A DNA stretch of 64,000 nucleotides from RBG-16-49-21 sp040768125 (GCA_040768125.1 JAXGNG010000001.1:1678956-1742955); one strand, 5' to 3'. Counted from the first letter of the stretch, positions 24,035 to 35,700 are shown. A program made the numbers and translations. Notes: a model not told the origin generated them from the sequence alone.

Positions 24035-24736
24035 TTATTTTTCGCAAAATACTTTAAGTTGATCAAAAAAGAAGAAGCTTTTTGGATCTTCATATTTTAT
24101 TGAGTCTTCTAAAAGGACTAAACGCTCAATTCTCAAATTATTTGCTTGAGAATGAGAATCGATTTCTTGGGGAATATGCTCGGGAATCTTTACTTCAAGG
24201 TGTCTCCAGCCTGTAAAGTTAATCGCTCCAAATTGTATAATATGAACTTTGCCCGTAAAATCTTTTAGCCAAATATCAAGTGAGTGCCCTGTTGATCTGC
24301 CATGAACCCAAATAGCAATGCCATGCACTCTGCCAGGAACAACTATTGGCTGCGGAGGTATAATGTGAACAGATTTACACCCGGAATCACTTAATTGAAA
24401 ACCGACTCCCATGCAATGGTTTTTTATCACTCCTTCACTATCTGCGGAGCCGTGCTCCGCATTTAGATCCTCCGGGCCTCCTTCAATAAATTTAAGCTGT
24501 AAAACTGGAACGGGCTTCATTTTCGCTACATGCTCCGGGCAGGCTTCTACTTCCCATCCAGTATCTTTTTCAAAATCCTCCACTATTACAGACTTTATTT
24601 TTTTCTTGCGTAAACCTGAATCATCAGTATCTACAATGGTGAAAATTTTTGAACAAGCAGTTGAAATCATGAAAATAAATATTATGACAAAAAAAATTGA
24701 TAACCTGGATGCATAAACTTTAAAATTGTTCATCAT
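24035..24736 (-). CDS. FlaA-like (spirochaete flagellar sheath family) lipoprotein
   Basis: 233 residues, AT-rich relative to its neighbours. An N-terminal hydrophobic segment ends in MISTACSK, a permissive spirochaete-style lipobox. The mature part matches the order of FlaA segments: VIVEDFEKDTGWEV, a LKFIEGGPEDLNAEHG region, GVGFQLSDSG, IIPPQPIVVPGRVHGIAIWV, LDIWLKDFTGKVHI, INFTGWRHLEVKIP and a final FFFDQLKVF. FlaA normally coats periplasmic flagella. A lipidated, isolated copy away from motility genes probably has another periplasmic role. GGAG lies eight bases before the ATG; a second ATG follows immediately. Confidence 0.65.
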   Translation of the reverse strand: MMNNFKVYASRLSIFFVIIFIFMISTACSKIFTIVDTDDSGLRKKKIKSVIVEDFEKDTGWEVEACPEHVAKMKPVPVLQLKFIEGGPEDLNAEHGSADSEGVIKNHCMGVGFQLSDSGCKSVHIIPPQPIVVPGRVHGIAIWVHGRSTGHSLDIWLKDFTGKVHIIQFGAINFTGWRHLEVKIPEHIPQEIDSHSQANNLRIERLVLLEDSIKYEDPKSFFFFDQLKVFCEK

Positions 24737-25334
24737 TATAAGATCTCCATAATTATTGTGAACATATGAATAACGCGTAAATTTTCATTTACATTAGATG
24801 CAAACTCCTCTCTTAAGAGCAGGTTGTTGATAACTTTAAGAAATCAACTATTTTTCATAATTCGCAACTTCAGTTATAACGGTTTTTCCCGGTTTTTGAC
24901 CTGCCCCAGAAGTTCTCGGGCGGGCATTGATGGCAGCGAGTTCATGGTACATTGTTTTCATATCGTAACATTCAGTATATTGTATCACCTTCATTATTGC
25001 TTGACGGGAAACAATCGAACTTATCAGCAGCTATTTTGAGAGAATGTGTCGCATCTTTCAACAAAAAGCGCTGGACGGGGGGCTTAAAATATAGATGTCT
25101 TGACCGGTCCGATGGCACAGGCGTCCAGAACCTGTGCCGAGGGAGTGATAACCGGTTATTACATGAATCAAATTCCAGGGAAAGCCGTGCCATCGCTTGG
25201 CATCGAACTACAAAAACCTGCCGGAACAGCAAAAAGTATGATTGACCCGGGACCCTTTCCGCATTTAGTATCCGATTTTCTGTCATCCGGTGCAGGCGTG
25301 GCAACCGCATTTTGACTCGGAGGTCTTCCGTTCA
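24737..25334. other. Gene-free AT-rich stretch with a relic element
   Basis: No ORF here has coding character or a ribosome site. At about 25050-25087 there is a sequence (TTTCAACAAAAAGCGCTGGA and onward) that recurs in diverged form at about 36380-36420. In one frame the two copies read KKRWTGGLKY and KKHWTAALKF, reminiscent of the N-terminus of IS-element OrfA proteins. The remaining sequence shows nothing recognisable. Confidence 0.4.
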
Positions 25335-28300
25335 GTGAAAATCAGATACTCTATACTCCTTTTTGTATTTGCGTTACTGAGTGCATGCACCTCCCTGTCA
25401 AATCGCGAAAAGGGATCGAAGGGAAATTTATGGACATCGAACCAGGGTGGCCTGTCCGTGAGGGTGGATTACACCGATATAAACGAAAAGGCGCCGCTTA
25501 CCACAATAATCCAGCTTGGCGGGATCAAGGGCCCTTTCGCCATCAGCCCTGACGGGAATTATATCGCGATTGGCGACGGTATGGCCATCCGCATCTGGAA
25601 TATCCAGGGAAAGATCGTAAGGGTGCTGGAAGATAAACTGAAAGAAAACAGCATTGTGACATCCGTCGCATTTGACCGCACGGGACGCCGTATCGCGGGA
25701 GCGTATACTACCCAAACGAACAGTGGATCAATAACCGACGGCTATGTGAAACTCTGGAGCGTGGAAGGGCAATGCCTCATGACCACCACGGATGAGTTGC
25801 CAGGCATAAACCGCGTGAGGTTCAGCCCTGACGATACCCGCATAGCGGCATCGACAAATATAATCCATCCTCTTGGTGACACCGCCGTTTGCGCCGTCGT
25901 TGAATGGGACTTAAAGGGTGCCTATCTCAGAGAGATGGTCGAATATGACAATCTCATTCATGATTTTATCTACCTCCCCGGCGGCAGGCGTATTGCTGCA
26001 GCCATGGGCACGGCACCCTTCAGCCCCACAACCTTCATCGGGATCTTCGGTGAAAGCAACAGGATCGAAAATAAATTGACCGGCCAGGAAAGCAGTGTCG
26101 AGACCATCGAGATCAGCAATGATGGCGCATATATCGCGGCATCATCGATACTGTCCATCAAGGTATGGACAGCCGACGGCGTCATGGTGAAGACCCTACG
26201 GCCGTATAGCGGGACCAACAGCGTTTCCAGCCTGGCGTTCCATCCCGAAAAAAACATCCTGTATTTCACTTCTGCCAAGGGCATCCAGGCATTGGACCTT
26301 GACGCTATGAATGTGCGCGTGGTACAGGCAGACCAGGCGGATCAGATCGCATTTTTCCCTGACGGAACAAAATACATGGCCCGTCACGGGGAACTGGCTA
26401 TCATGAATGCGGCCGGTGAAAAAATCGACTCAATCCAGTCCCGCGCGCCGGACGTAATCAGCGACCTCGCTCTTGCCGGGGACCGGTCTGCTTTCATCGT
26501 CATGTCGGGCGGCTCTGTCTGGATCTACGACATTACCGGAAGATTTCTGGCCTCTTTCAACCCGCATATGTGGGATACATCAATACGTTTCGGGGGAAAC
26601 GACCGCTTCATCCTGGTCAAGGGGAAAATCGCCACGAATCTTTCGGGCAGTTCCCGGCGCCTGCAGATAGTTGAAGACGTGGCCGACGCGGTTCGATGCT
26701 ATGACAGGAGCGGCAATTTCATCAGGGAATACCCGGGCACCGATCTCTTCATGGCGCAGGACGGTACCGCTTTTGCCGTGAGCGGCGGCAATCTTACCGA
26801 GTTCGATCCCGGCGGTAAAACAGTGAGAAGCTTTCATTTCAGTTTCACGCCGGACAGGGTGTGCGCCAATCCGGACATGACGCGTTTTGCCGCCGGACGA
26901 AAGGACAGGCTGGGAGCCGAGATCAGGGGACGGGACGGCGGTTTCATCGCGACCGTAAATTTCGACGGCGAGATCAGTGACCTCATGTTCGGCCCGGATA
27001 ACACGCTCATCTCCATTGACGAAAGATTCAGGACAATAAGCATGTGGGATCGGGCGGGTGTCTTCATGCGGTCTCTGTCTCATCCTGATTTCACCTCCCC
27101 GGACTCTATCCGGCTGGACCGGGAGGGGAAGCACCTTCGTATCCATGCCCGCGGCAGGGTGTTCTCCGTCGATGGCAGTGGCAGGATCATGGACTCGAAA
27201 CAGGTGGACACCCATGCAGACTCAACATTGCTCCTCGACAACAGCGGCTCCTTCGGCCTTGAATTTTCCAGGGGAGGAAAAGATTCTTCTGAAGACAACA
27301 GCGTGTCGTCCGAGGCCGGAAGAATAATTTATCACAACCTGTTGAACGAACAGACGGCGGATTTCTACAAGCAGGGCACCGAGTGGGTGCTCTTTACGCA
27401 CGACGGCTATTTTGACTGCTCCAACAACGGGGGGCATCTGATCGGAATAGCAAAAGGGATGCAGGTGTTCGGGGTCGACCAGGTGGCGGTCCAGAGGAAC
27501 CGCCCGGACATCATATTGAAGCGGCTCGGCATCGGCACCCACGAACTCATAGACGACTTCAAGAAACAGCACATAAAGCGATTGATCAAATCCGGTCTAT
27601 CCCCGGCGGAGATGGCAACCGCCCCCTCCCTCCCCGAAACGATGATAACGTCAATGGAGAGCACCGATACCGAGATGCTTCTTGCCGTTCGTTTCACCGA
27701 CAGGCATTTTGATCTCACGAGCTACAACATATACGTCAATGATGTTCCCCTCTTCGCATTCCCGGGACGCCCGCTCACCGGAAGGAAATGGTCCTGCACG
27801 GAACGCATCCCGCTTACCGGCGGCATCAACAAGATTGAAGTATCATGCAAAAACAAGCCGGGGTATGAATCATACCGCGCTCAGACCATCGTCAACAACA
27901 TGAAGCAGGTCACGGGCGACCTTTACTATATCGGGTTCGGGGTTTCCCGCTATGCCAGGCGTAGACTTAACCTGGAATTTGCCGACAGGGACGCCCGTGA
28001 TCTGGATGAAATATTCAAATCCATGAAGGGCGTCCGATTCACCGACGTTCACACCCTGACGCTGACCAATGACAGGGTTACGGTTGAGAGCATACGGAAG
28101 GCAAAGGATTTTTTAAAAGACGCAACCGAGAATGATACCGTTGTCCTCTTCATCACCGGGCACGGTATGCATGACGATAAATCCCCCGCCCTGTACTATT
28201 ACCTTACCCATGAGGCTGACCCGAAAGAACTGGATTCCACTGCCGCGCCGTTCGAGCATGTCGAGGGGCTTCTGCAGGCGATAAAACCCAGGAAAAAGCT

Positions 28301-31300
28301 CTTCCTCATGGACACCTGTGAATCCGGCGAACTTGACGATGACATTGACATTGCCGGCCTGGAGCTTGAAGAAAAGATCCCGGGGCTCAAGGGAAGACGG
28401 GCACGGCTGGAAAACACGAAGGGGAAAAGAACAAGGTCCGCCGCACGGGCGAACATGATAGCGCGTGACCGCTACATTTACAGCGACCTCTTCCGGCGGT
28501 CCGGCGCCATCGTCTTCTCGTCCTGTCGCGGGGACGAGGTTTCATATGAGCACCAGCAGTTCGCCAATGGTCTCTTCACGGAAGCCATGCTCCGTGCCGT
28601 GTCCGACATGCGGGCCGACCGGGACAGGGACGGTCTGGTTTCAACCGATGAATTCCGTTCGTTTGTCATGGGGGAGGTCCCCCGTCTCTGCAGGCAGGTG
28701 AAGATCCCGGAAAGATCGATCCAGCACCCCACGGTGGACCGCGACAACCTGTTCCAGAAATTTAAATTCCCGCTTCTCGATGAAAAATCCATGATGGGCC
28801 CCGCGGTAAGGGAGGGCAATACGGCGCTGGTGAAACAGCTCATCGAAAAAAAAGTGGGCATCACGGATGCTGACGGCACTGGACTGTCGCCGCTCCAGGT
28901 TGCGTGCCGCAACGGTGACCGCGAGATGGTGAAGGTGCTCGTCGAAGCCGGGGCGGACGTAAACAAGCATGAGGAGTTTACGCAGACGGCGCTCGAATAT
29001 GCCGCATCCGGGAACCACACGGAGATCGTCGCCTTCCTTATAAGCAGGGGCGCGGACGTCAATCTCGGCTCCCCGCTTACGAAATGCGCTGAATCCGGGG
29101 CCGTCGAATCGGCGCGGCTCCTGATAGCAAAAGGCGCCAGGCTGGACGACCCGGGTTTTGGAGCCATGGGCCCCCTCCATACGGCTGCGTTTAGCGGCCA
29201 GATGGAGATGGCCAGGCTCCTCGTCGAGAGCGGCGCGGAGATAAGCGTCCAGAATTACGGTATCACACCGCTTACCTACGCGCTGTCCCAGAATTACCCT
29301 GAAATCGCCAGGTATCTGATATCCATGGGATGCATCCTGTCAAATGTAGCGAGTGTTAATTTTTACCGTGTGGCCCCCCTGCACCAGGCAGTGGAAAATG
29401 ACGACATGGAAACCGCGCGCATGATCATCGACCGCGGGGTAAAACTGAATATAGTCGACGGCAATGGCGAGACCGCGCTCCACAAGGCGGCAGGCACCGG
29501 CAACCTGGCCCTCGTGCGCCTCCTGGTGGAACATGGCGCGGACACCAACATCGAGGGAGGGCTCCAACGATACGACCAGACGCCCCTTGATTCCGCCGTA
29601 TCCAGGGAACATCCCGAGGTCTGCGCATATCTGCTGGATCATGGCGCGCGGATCGTCCCGCGGACCGTCCTTATTGCCGTCCTCTCCGGCAACGAAGCCA
29701 TTGTGCGGCGCCTTATCGCGAAAGGTGCGGACTTCTCCATAACCGGCAGGAACGGGAACACGCCGCTTCACCTTGCTGCAGCCAGGGGCCACAAGCAGGT
29801 TGTGCGCGCTTTGTTGGAAAAAGCACCGGGTATCGCGGCGAAAAATGATAATGGTGACATCCCGCTCCATTCGGCCGCCCGATGCCGGTACTCGGGCGGC
29901 CCCGAAACCTGCACCCTGCTGATCGATAAGGGCTCCGATATCAACGCGATGAACAACGAGGAGAAAACCCCCCTTGCCTGCGCACTGGAAGAAGGGAATG
30001 ATGCAATAATAAAAATCCTGATGGGAAGGGGCGGTCTCCTGAACAGTGATGGGTCAGCATCCTCCCCGCTGCACCTTGCCGCGCGGGTCGGCGACATTTC
30101 CCTCATGAAGCGGGAGTTGGCGCGAGGTGCCGGTATCAACGATCCTGACAGCGACAGGATGAGTCCCCTTCATATGGCGGTTAAACACAAGCAACTGGAA
30201 GCTGCGAAATACCTTCTGAAAAACGGCGCATCGCCCCTGCAGCGCTTCAAGGTGCCGCCCTCGGATTTAGACTTTTTCGGTTCAGAGAGGGAAACGCAGT
30301 CCCCGGCCGAGTCAGCGGTCGAATCAGGATATGTTGACATGGTCCGTCTCTTCCTGGATTCCGGCGTGTCCCCGGACGAAAAGGACCGATACGGCGATTC
30401 GCTGCTGCACAGGGCAGTTTCTGGCAAGCAGGAAGATGTTGCCCGTCTACTCATAAAAAAAGGCGCTGACGTGAATGCCGTTAACAAAAAGAACGAAACG
30501 CCCCTTTTCGTGGCGGCCCGCTATGATGATGAAAAAGAAACACGGTTCAATCTCGGGAAGCTTCTTCTCGAAAGCGGCGCAGACCCGAATATCAGGTCAT
30601 CGGAGGGGGATAAATCACCCCTTATTGATGCTGTAGACCACAACATGACGGCCTTGGTCGAATTACTGCTGAAATACAAGGCTGATCCCAACGTAAAAAC
30701 CTCCTCAGGGAACACGCCGCTCTTTGAGTCATATGACAACCCGTACCTGGCGTCCCTGCTCCTCGATAATGGCGCCGATCTCACCGCCAGGGACAGTGAA
30801 AAAAAGACGCCGTTACTGCGTGCGGCCCTCCCTGTTCAGGCCCTGCTCATCGAGCGGGGGGCTGATATCAAAGCTTCTGACGGGAAAGGCGACACCATCC
30901 TTCATCACCTGGTCAGGGAATGGTCCCTGCCGGCTTTCAGGTTCGCCCTGAGCAAGGGCGCGGACATCAATGCCCGCAATAAAAACGGCGACACACCCCT
31001 GAATATAGTTGCCCAGAGTACGCCGGGGTGGGATTTATCAACCAATGCCGTGGAGATTATACAGCACCTGCTGTCGCGCGGTGCGGATTTTTCCATTGCC
31101 AATAACGAGGGGAAAGCCCCGGCTGATTCTACAGGCCTACTATTTGCCGCGGTATCAGGTACGGGAGATGCAGAATACAACCTGGTCAAGGCGATCCTCA
31201 CCAGAAAAACCCCTTCGCTCAAGAGAGATACTGACGGCGCTTCGCTGATCCATCTTGCCGCAACACCAAGAATGATCGATCTGCTCTTGAAGAAAGGCCT

Positions 31301-32258
31301 GTCGATCAACAGCAGGAACAGCAATGGCGAAACGCCGCTGCATGTCTGGTGCGGGACGTCCAATTACGAGCAGAAGGAGCCGATCAATGCCGTGATCAGC
31401 GCCCTCATCGAAAGGGGAGCGGATGTCAACGCAAGGGACGCGGAGGGGCTGACCCCGCTCCACAGGGCAATTTTTTCAGGCAATATTGAATGCGTGCACC
31501 GGCTTCTTGCCAAAGGCGCCCGCTCAGACGTCGCAATCTCCTCCAAGTCAAAGCCGAAGCCGTGGCGGGATGACGACGGCTCGACCATACTGCATAAAGC
31601 CGCGGGAAGCGGCATTACGCCGGAAGACATGCGAATCCTCATCAAGCAGGGAAACAGCGTTCTTGCGGCGAACAGCGAAGGCGATACGCCCCTCCATGTT
31701 GCGGCACGCAGCAAGAATGCCGCAGCGGCGAAGACATTGATCTCTGCCGGCGCCAGAACGGCGGCAAAAAATAATAGCGGTGAGACCGCCTATGGGATCG
31801 ACCACGGAGCCCTGCTCTTTTCTGTTATCGAGACCGGGGCCGCGTCAGACCTTGAATTTTTCCTTGGTCACGGTGCCCGGATTGAAACAAAAGACGAGTA
31901 CGGGAATACCCTTCTCATGTCCGCTGTGAACAAGAAAAGGACGAAGATTGTAAAATTGCTCATGAAAAAGGGCGCCGCAATTAACGCAGTTGACAACTAC
32001 GGATACACAGCTCTTCACCATGCGATTTACAAGTATGACGCCGCAATGGCAAAGCTCCTTGTCGGTTACGGCGCGGATGTGAACCGCCAGGACAATGCAG
32101 GCGACACGCCTCTTCATATCGCGGCAGACAGGGATGTCAGCATTGTCAGGCTTCTCCTGGAGCATGGCGCCAGGAAAGACATCGTGAACAAGAAGGGACT
32201 GCGGCCCGCAGACCTGGCGACGACAGCGGAAGCGATCCGGCTTATGAAGGGGGAATAA
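25335..32258 (+). CDS. Giant lipoprotein: WD40-like propeller, caspase-like protease, about 33 ankyrin repeats
   Basis: 2,307 residues from GTG 25335, chosen because it gives an immediate lipoprotein signal (VKIRYSILLFVFALLSAC) with GGAGG 11 bases upstream; another GTG at 25290 adds a non-signal leader. Residues 40-680 are WD40-like blades (FAISPDGNYIAIGDG, VRFSPDDTRIAAS). A linker with WVLFTHDGYFDCS leads to a C14 caspase-like domain at about 863-1110, with His943 in FITGHGM and Cys995 in LMDTCESGE, so the dyad is intact. Ankyrin repeats fill residues 1150-2300 with many clean TPLHxAA units. It is probably anchored on a membrane facing the periplasm or the outside. Propeller-caspase proteins are known; the long ankyrin tail is unusual. 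Substrate unknown. Confidence 0.92.
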   Translation: MKIRYSILLFVFALLSACTSLSNREKGSKGNLWTSNQGGLSVRVDYTDINEKAPLTTIIQLGGIKGPFAISPDGNYIAIGDGMAIRIWNIQGKIVRVLEDKLKENSIVTSVAFDRTGRRIAGAYTTQTNSGSITDGYVKLWSVEGQCLMTTTDELPGINRVRFSPDDTRIAASTNIIHPLGDTAVCAVVEWDLKGAYLREMVEYDNLIHDFIYLPGGRRIAAAMGTAPFSPTTFIGIFGESNRIENKLTGQESSVETIEISNDGAYIAASSILSIKVWTADGVMVKTLRPYSGTNSVSSLAFHPEKNILYFTSAKGIQALDLDAMNVRVVQADQADQIAFFPDGTKYMARHGELAIMNAAGEKIDSIQSRAPDVISDLALAGDRSAFIVMSGGSVWIYDITGRFLASFNPHMWDTSIRFGGNDRFILVKGKIATNLSGSSRRLQIVEDVADAVRCYDRSGNFIREYPGTDLFMAQDGTAFAVSGGNLTEFDPGGKTVRSFHFSFTPDRVCANPDMTRFAAGRKDRLGAEIRGRDGGFIATVNFDGEISDLMFGPDNTLISIDERFRTISMWDRAGVFMRSLSHPDFTSPDSIRLDREGKHLRIHARGRVFSVDGSGRIMDSKQVDTHADSTLLLDNSGSFGLEFSRGGKDSSEDNSVSSEAGRIIYHNLLNEQTADFYKQGTEWVLFTHDGYFDCSNNGGHLIGIAKGMQVFGVDQVAVQRNRPDIILKRLGIGTHELIDDFKKQHIKRLIKSGLSPAEMATAPSLPETMITSMESTDTEMLLAVRFTDRHFDLTSYNIYVNDVPLFAFPGRPLTGRKWSCTERIPLTGGINKIEVSCKNKPGYESYRAQTIVNNMKQVTGDLYYIGFGVSRYARRRLNLEFADRDARDLDEIFKSMKGVRFTDVHTLTLTNDRVTVESIRKAKDFLKDATENDTVVLFITGHGMHDDKSPALYYYLTHEADPKELDSTAAPFEHVEGLLQAIKPRKKLFLMDTCESGELDDDIDIAGLELEEKIPGLKGRRARLENTKGKRTRSAARANMIARDRYIYSDLFRRSGAIVFSSCRGDEVSYEHQQFANGLFTEAMLRAVSDMRADRDRDGLVSTDEFRSFVMGEVPRLCRQVKIPERSIQHPTVDRDNLFQKFKFPLLDEKSMMGPAVREGNTALVKQLIEKKVGITDADGTGLSPLQVACRNGDREMVKVLVEAGADVNKHEEFTQTALEYAASGNHTEIVAFLISRGADVNLGSPLTKCAESGAVESARLLIAKGARLDDPGFGAMGPLHTAAFSGQMEMARLLVESGAEISVQNYGITPLTYALSQNYPEIARYLISMGCILSNVASVNFYRVAPLHQAVENDDMETARMIIDRGVKLNIVDGNGETALHKAAGTGNLALVRLLVEHGADTNIEGGLQRYDQTPLDSAVSREHPEVCAYLLDHGARIVPRTVLIAVLSGNEAIVRRLIAKGADFSITGRNGNTPLHLAAARGHKQVVRALLEKAPGIAAKNDNGDIPLHSAARCRYSGGPETCTLLIDKGSDINAMNNEEKTPLACALEEGNDAIIKILMGRGGLLNSDGSASSPLHLAARVGDISLMKRELARGAGINDPDSDRMSPLHMAVKHKQLEAAKYLLKNGASPLQRFKVPPSDLDFFGSERETQSPAESAVESGYVDMVRLFLDSGVSPDEKDRYGDSLLHRAVSGKQEDVARLLIKKGADVNAVNKKNETPLFVAARYDDEKETRFNLGKLLLESGADPNIRSSEGDKSPLIDAVDHNMTALVELLLKYKADPNVKTSSGNTPLFESYDNPYLASLLLDNGADLTARDSEKKTPLLRAALPVQALLIERGADIKASDGKGDTILHHLVREWSLPAFRFALSKGADINARNKNGDTPLNIVAQSTPGWDLSTNAVEIIQHLLSRGADFSIANNEGKAPADSTGLLFAAVSGTGDAEYNLVKAILTRKTPSLKRDTDGASLIHLAATPRMIDLLLKKGLSINSRNSNGETPLHVWCGTSNYEQKEPINAVISALIERGADVNARDAEGLTPLHRAIFSGNIECVHRLLAKGARSDVAISSKSKPKPWRDDDGSTILHKAAGSGITPEDMRILIKQGNSVLAANSEGDTPLHVAARSKNAAAAKTLISAGARTAAKNNSGETAYGIDHGALLFSVIETGAASDLEFFLGHGARIETKDEYGNTLLMSAVNKKRTKIVKLLMKKGAAINAVDNYGYTALHHAIYKYDAAMAKLLVGYGADVNRQDNAGDTPLHIAADRDVSIVRLLLEHGARKDIVNKKGLRPADLATTAEAIRLMKGE

Positions 32259-32731
32259 CCCTTCCTGTCCGTGTCGGATACAGGCGCGCTCGAGGTTCGG
32301 TCCAGCGCGCAGGCGCGAAATGCCATTATTGAATATGCAGGATGAAGATGCGCGGGCTGATCGCGAATCGCCATGCTGTGCCGTTTGTTCAGTATAAGGC
32401 GAAGAATGCTTCTTGAAAATGAAATAGTTATAATATCGCGCGCGCCGAAAAAATGAAAAGTTTTGCTATAAACGAGCAAATAATTCCCGCCCGCAAAGAA
32501 GGCATACACAACTGATTCAATCATTTGTGCGCCGCACTCGTGGCAGAGCACTGTCGTCAGGTGATCATACCCCTTAATAAATGGGCAGTTTTCGCGTCTT
32601 TTTTCTCCGGAATTATCATTCCAGACGACATCCCTTCTATATTAAGATATTTTTCTCTGCAACGGCCCCGGAAAGCCGGGGGATCGGTCCGGCTCAGCCG
32701 GTTCGAATCATTCCACGCAGAGGAGAAAACC
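32259..32731. other. Gene-free stretch before the glycyl radical gene
   Basis: No convincing gene on either strand. A weak inverted repeat GCGCGCT (32284-32290)/AGCGCGC (32304-32310) lies 26 bp after the ankyrin gene stop and could end its transcript. A TATAAT occurs at 32429-32434 without a properly spaced -35 element. The glycyl radical reading frame is open back to 32525, but that part has no ribosome site and no resemblance to known activases. Confidence 0.4.
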
Positions 32732-35700
32732 ATGGAATCAGCCCAGGCCCTTCGGACCCCCACACCAGGCACACTCGTAATTCCTGCGAAAAAACGGCAA
32801 AAATCTGCCGGTGAAAGGCCCCGTGTCCTGAAGATCCAGCGGACCTGCGTGTATGACGGCCCCGGCATCCGCACCGTGATCTTTTTCCAGGGATGCGCCC
32901 TCCGGTGCCGCTGGTGCCAGAACCCTGAAGCCCTGACCTACCAGCCCGAACTGGCCCCCGATTCAGATTATTCGATTACCGATATCGTGGAGATAGTACT
33001 CCGTGACCGGGACTATTACAGGAAGACGGGGGGGGGCGTGACCCTGAGCGGCGGGGACCCCCTTTTACAGAACCCGGATAGCCTGGTTCCGCTTTTGAAG
33101 AAATTGAAAAAAGAGAAGGTGCACATTGCCGCTGAAACTTCACTGCATGTACCATGGAAGAACGTCGTCAGGGTCGCCCCCCATGTGGACCTCTTCCTGG
33201 TTGATCTCAAGGTCGTGGGCGACGACACACTCCACGCGGAGCTGACGGGCCAGGACGGCACCCTGATCCGCTCCAACATAGAAAAACTGATGGCGCGTAA
33301 CGCCGGGATACGATTTCGCATGGTGGTGGTGCCGGGCCTGAACGATTCGGAGCGCCACATCAGGGCCGCGGCGCGCTATCTCAAATCTTTGGGCCATGAC
33401 TCCATCGAATTGCTGAAATATCATGACATGTACGAGGAGAAGGCCCTGCGCCTTGGCCTGGTGAGGGAATCCCTGGGCATTGCGCCGGAGGAGAGCCTCG
33501 AGGCGCTCAAGACCGCCGCCGACGTGTTCAGGTCACTCAGGATCAGGGTCGAAGCCATTGACCTCGAGCCCGGGAGGGAGCGCGCCCTGTTCACCGGGCG
33601 CGTCCATGCTATCCAGAAGGCCATCCGGGAGAGCGACCACCACCTCTGCTTCGAGGTTTCCCGGCTCAAGACCGACTTTTACAAAAAGAACGGCTTTTCA
33701 AAGCCGGCCCACATTCATCGTGCGGAACGCCTTGCCCATGTCCTGACGAACAAGGAGATTATCGTCTATCCCGAAGAGCTCCTCGTGGGCAACTTTACCT
33801 CGAAGCGAAAGGGCGGCCAGGTATGGGAGGAGCATTACGGAAGCCTCTTCGTGTCGATACTGCACCAGATCAACCGGCAGAAACCGGTGTCCTTCAAGTG
33901 TTCATTCAGGGACAAACTCGCCTTCTATTTTAAAATTTTCCCCTTCTGGATGCGGCGGAGCCTCCTGGGCAGGGTGAACAGGAAGGTTTCAGACCTGGTG
34001 CTCACCGTGGCGCGGGCATCGGAGATGAACGCGGGATTCAACAACAACATGGCGGCCATCGCGCATTTCATCGTCAACTTCGAGCGCCTCCTTGAACTGG
34101 GGACAACGGGGATGATCGAGGAGATCAGGGCGGCGCAGAGGGAAAAGCCGGATAACAATCAGGATTTTTATAATGGCGCCGTCATCGCGCTCGAAGCGAT
34201 TGAGGCCTTCGCCGGCCGCTACGCCGACAGGCTCGGCGAGATGGCCCTCGCGGAGAGCGATGAGAATCGCCGTCGCGAGCTTGAAGCCATGGCCGCCGTG
34301 TGCCGGCATGTCCCGAAACACCCGGCGCGCACCCTCCATGAAGCGCTCCAGTGCATGCTCTTTCTGCAGATCGCCCTCTGCCTGGAATCCTACGAGAACG
34401 CCGTGTCGTTCGGGCGCCTCGACCAGATACTCTATCCCTACTATGCACGGGACCGGAAGGCGGGGAGGATCACCTACGAAGAGGCGAAGGAGTTGGTGGC
34501 CCTCTTCATCCTCAAGATGGACGAGGTGATCCTGGTGAACGACGGCGACACCTACCTGGGCATCGGGAAGCTCTTCGAGACCATGTCAACGGACCAGTCC
34601 GTCACCGTGGGCGGCCTCGGGAAAGACGGCAGGGATGGGACCAACGACGTCACCTACATGCTCCTCGACGTATGCGAGCTCCAGCCCTACGCCGTGAACA
34701 TGACGGCGCGGCTCCACGCGAAGAGCCCCGCGGCGTACGTGGAGCGCCTCGCCGAAGTCTATATCAACGGGGCGCCCATGCCGGCGCTGTACAACGACGA
34801 GATCTACCTCGACACCCTGCGACGGCATTATCCCACCTCCGTGGAGCAGGCGCGCAACTACTCCATCGTGGGATGCGTGGAGCCGAACGCCTCGGATGAC
34901 CACTACGGCAACACCGACTGCGCGAACGTGAACGTCGTCCTGCCGTTTCTCCAGGCGCTCAAGGGCGAAGAGGATGACCTCTGGAACTACGGGTTCGCGG
35001 AGCAGCTTGATAAGATTGTTTCCAAGTTCATCGAGTATACTTTCAGGAGGGACAACGCCTTTTCCCGGTTCGTCCTTTCCCGCTATACCCGGCGGCGCAA
35101 CCGGAGAAAGACCAGGAAGGCCGCGCGTTCCTGCAACCCCCCGGCGAACATGGATGAGCTCCTCGAACGTTTCCAGAATCGCTTGAATGTCCTTACCTCG
35201 TCCATACTGGCGGACCACCAGAGGATCGAAGGTGAAATCCGGAAGAACTTTCCCACGCCCCTGGCCTCGTCACTCTCCCCGGGGTGCGTTGCAAGCGGGA
35301 AGGATGTGAACGAAGGGGGCGCGACCTTCAACAGCAGCGGCATCCAGGGCGTGGGGATCACCGACGCCGCGGATTCACTCCACGCCATAGACCAGGTCGT
35401 GTTCAAGAAGGGCCTCTACACCCTTCGTGAGGTCATCGAAGCCATCGATCACGATTTCGAGGGAGATCGCCACGGCGCGGTGAGAAAGGCCCTTCTCGCG
35501 GTGCCGAAATTCGGGCACGACGGGTCTCCCGAGGCCGTGGAGTGGGTGAACCGCGTGCTCGAGATCTACGTGAAGGCCCTGGATTCCGTGGCAAACCCGC
35601 CCCGCGACGGCATCTACACCGCGGGCTACTACGCCCTGAACGTCAACGACGTCTACGGCGCGAAGACGCCCTCGCTCCCCTCGGGAAGGCTCCGGGGGGT

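Noticed and set aside
24824..25245. Small overlapping frames between the FlaA-like and ankyrin genes
   Set aside because: They lack ribosome sites and coding character; only the short KKRWTGGLKY piece is of interest and is reported as a relic repeat.
32114..32551. A 145-codon minus-strand frame over the end of the ankyrin gene
   Set aside because: It overlaps well-formed ankyrin repeats, has no ribosome site and shows no family resemblance.
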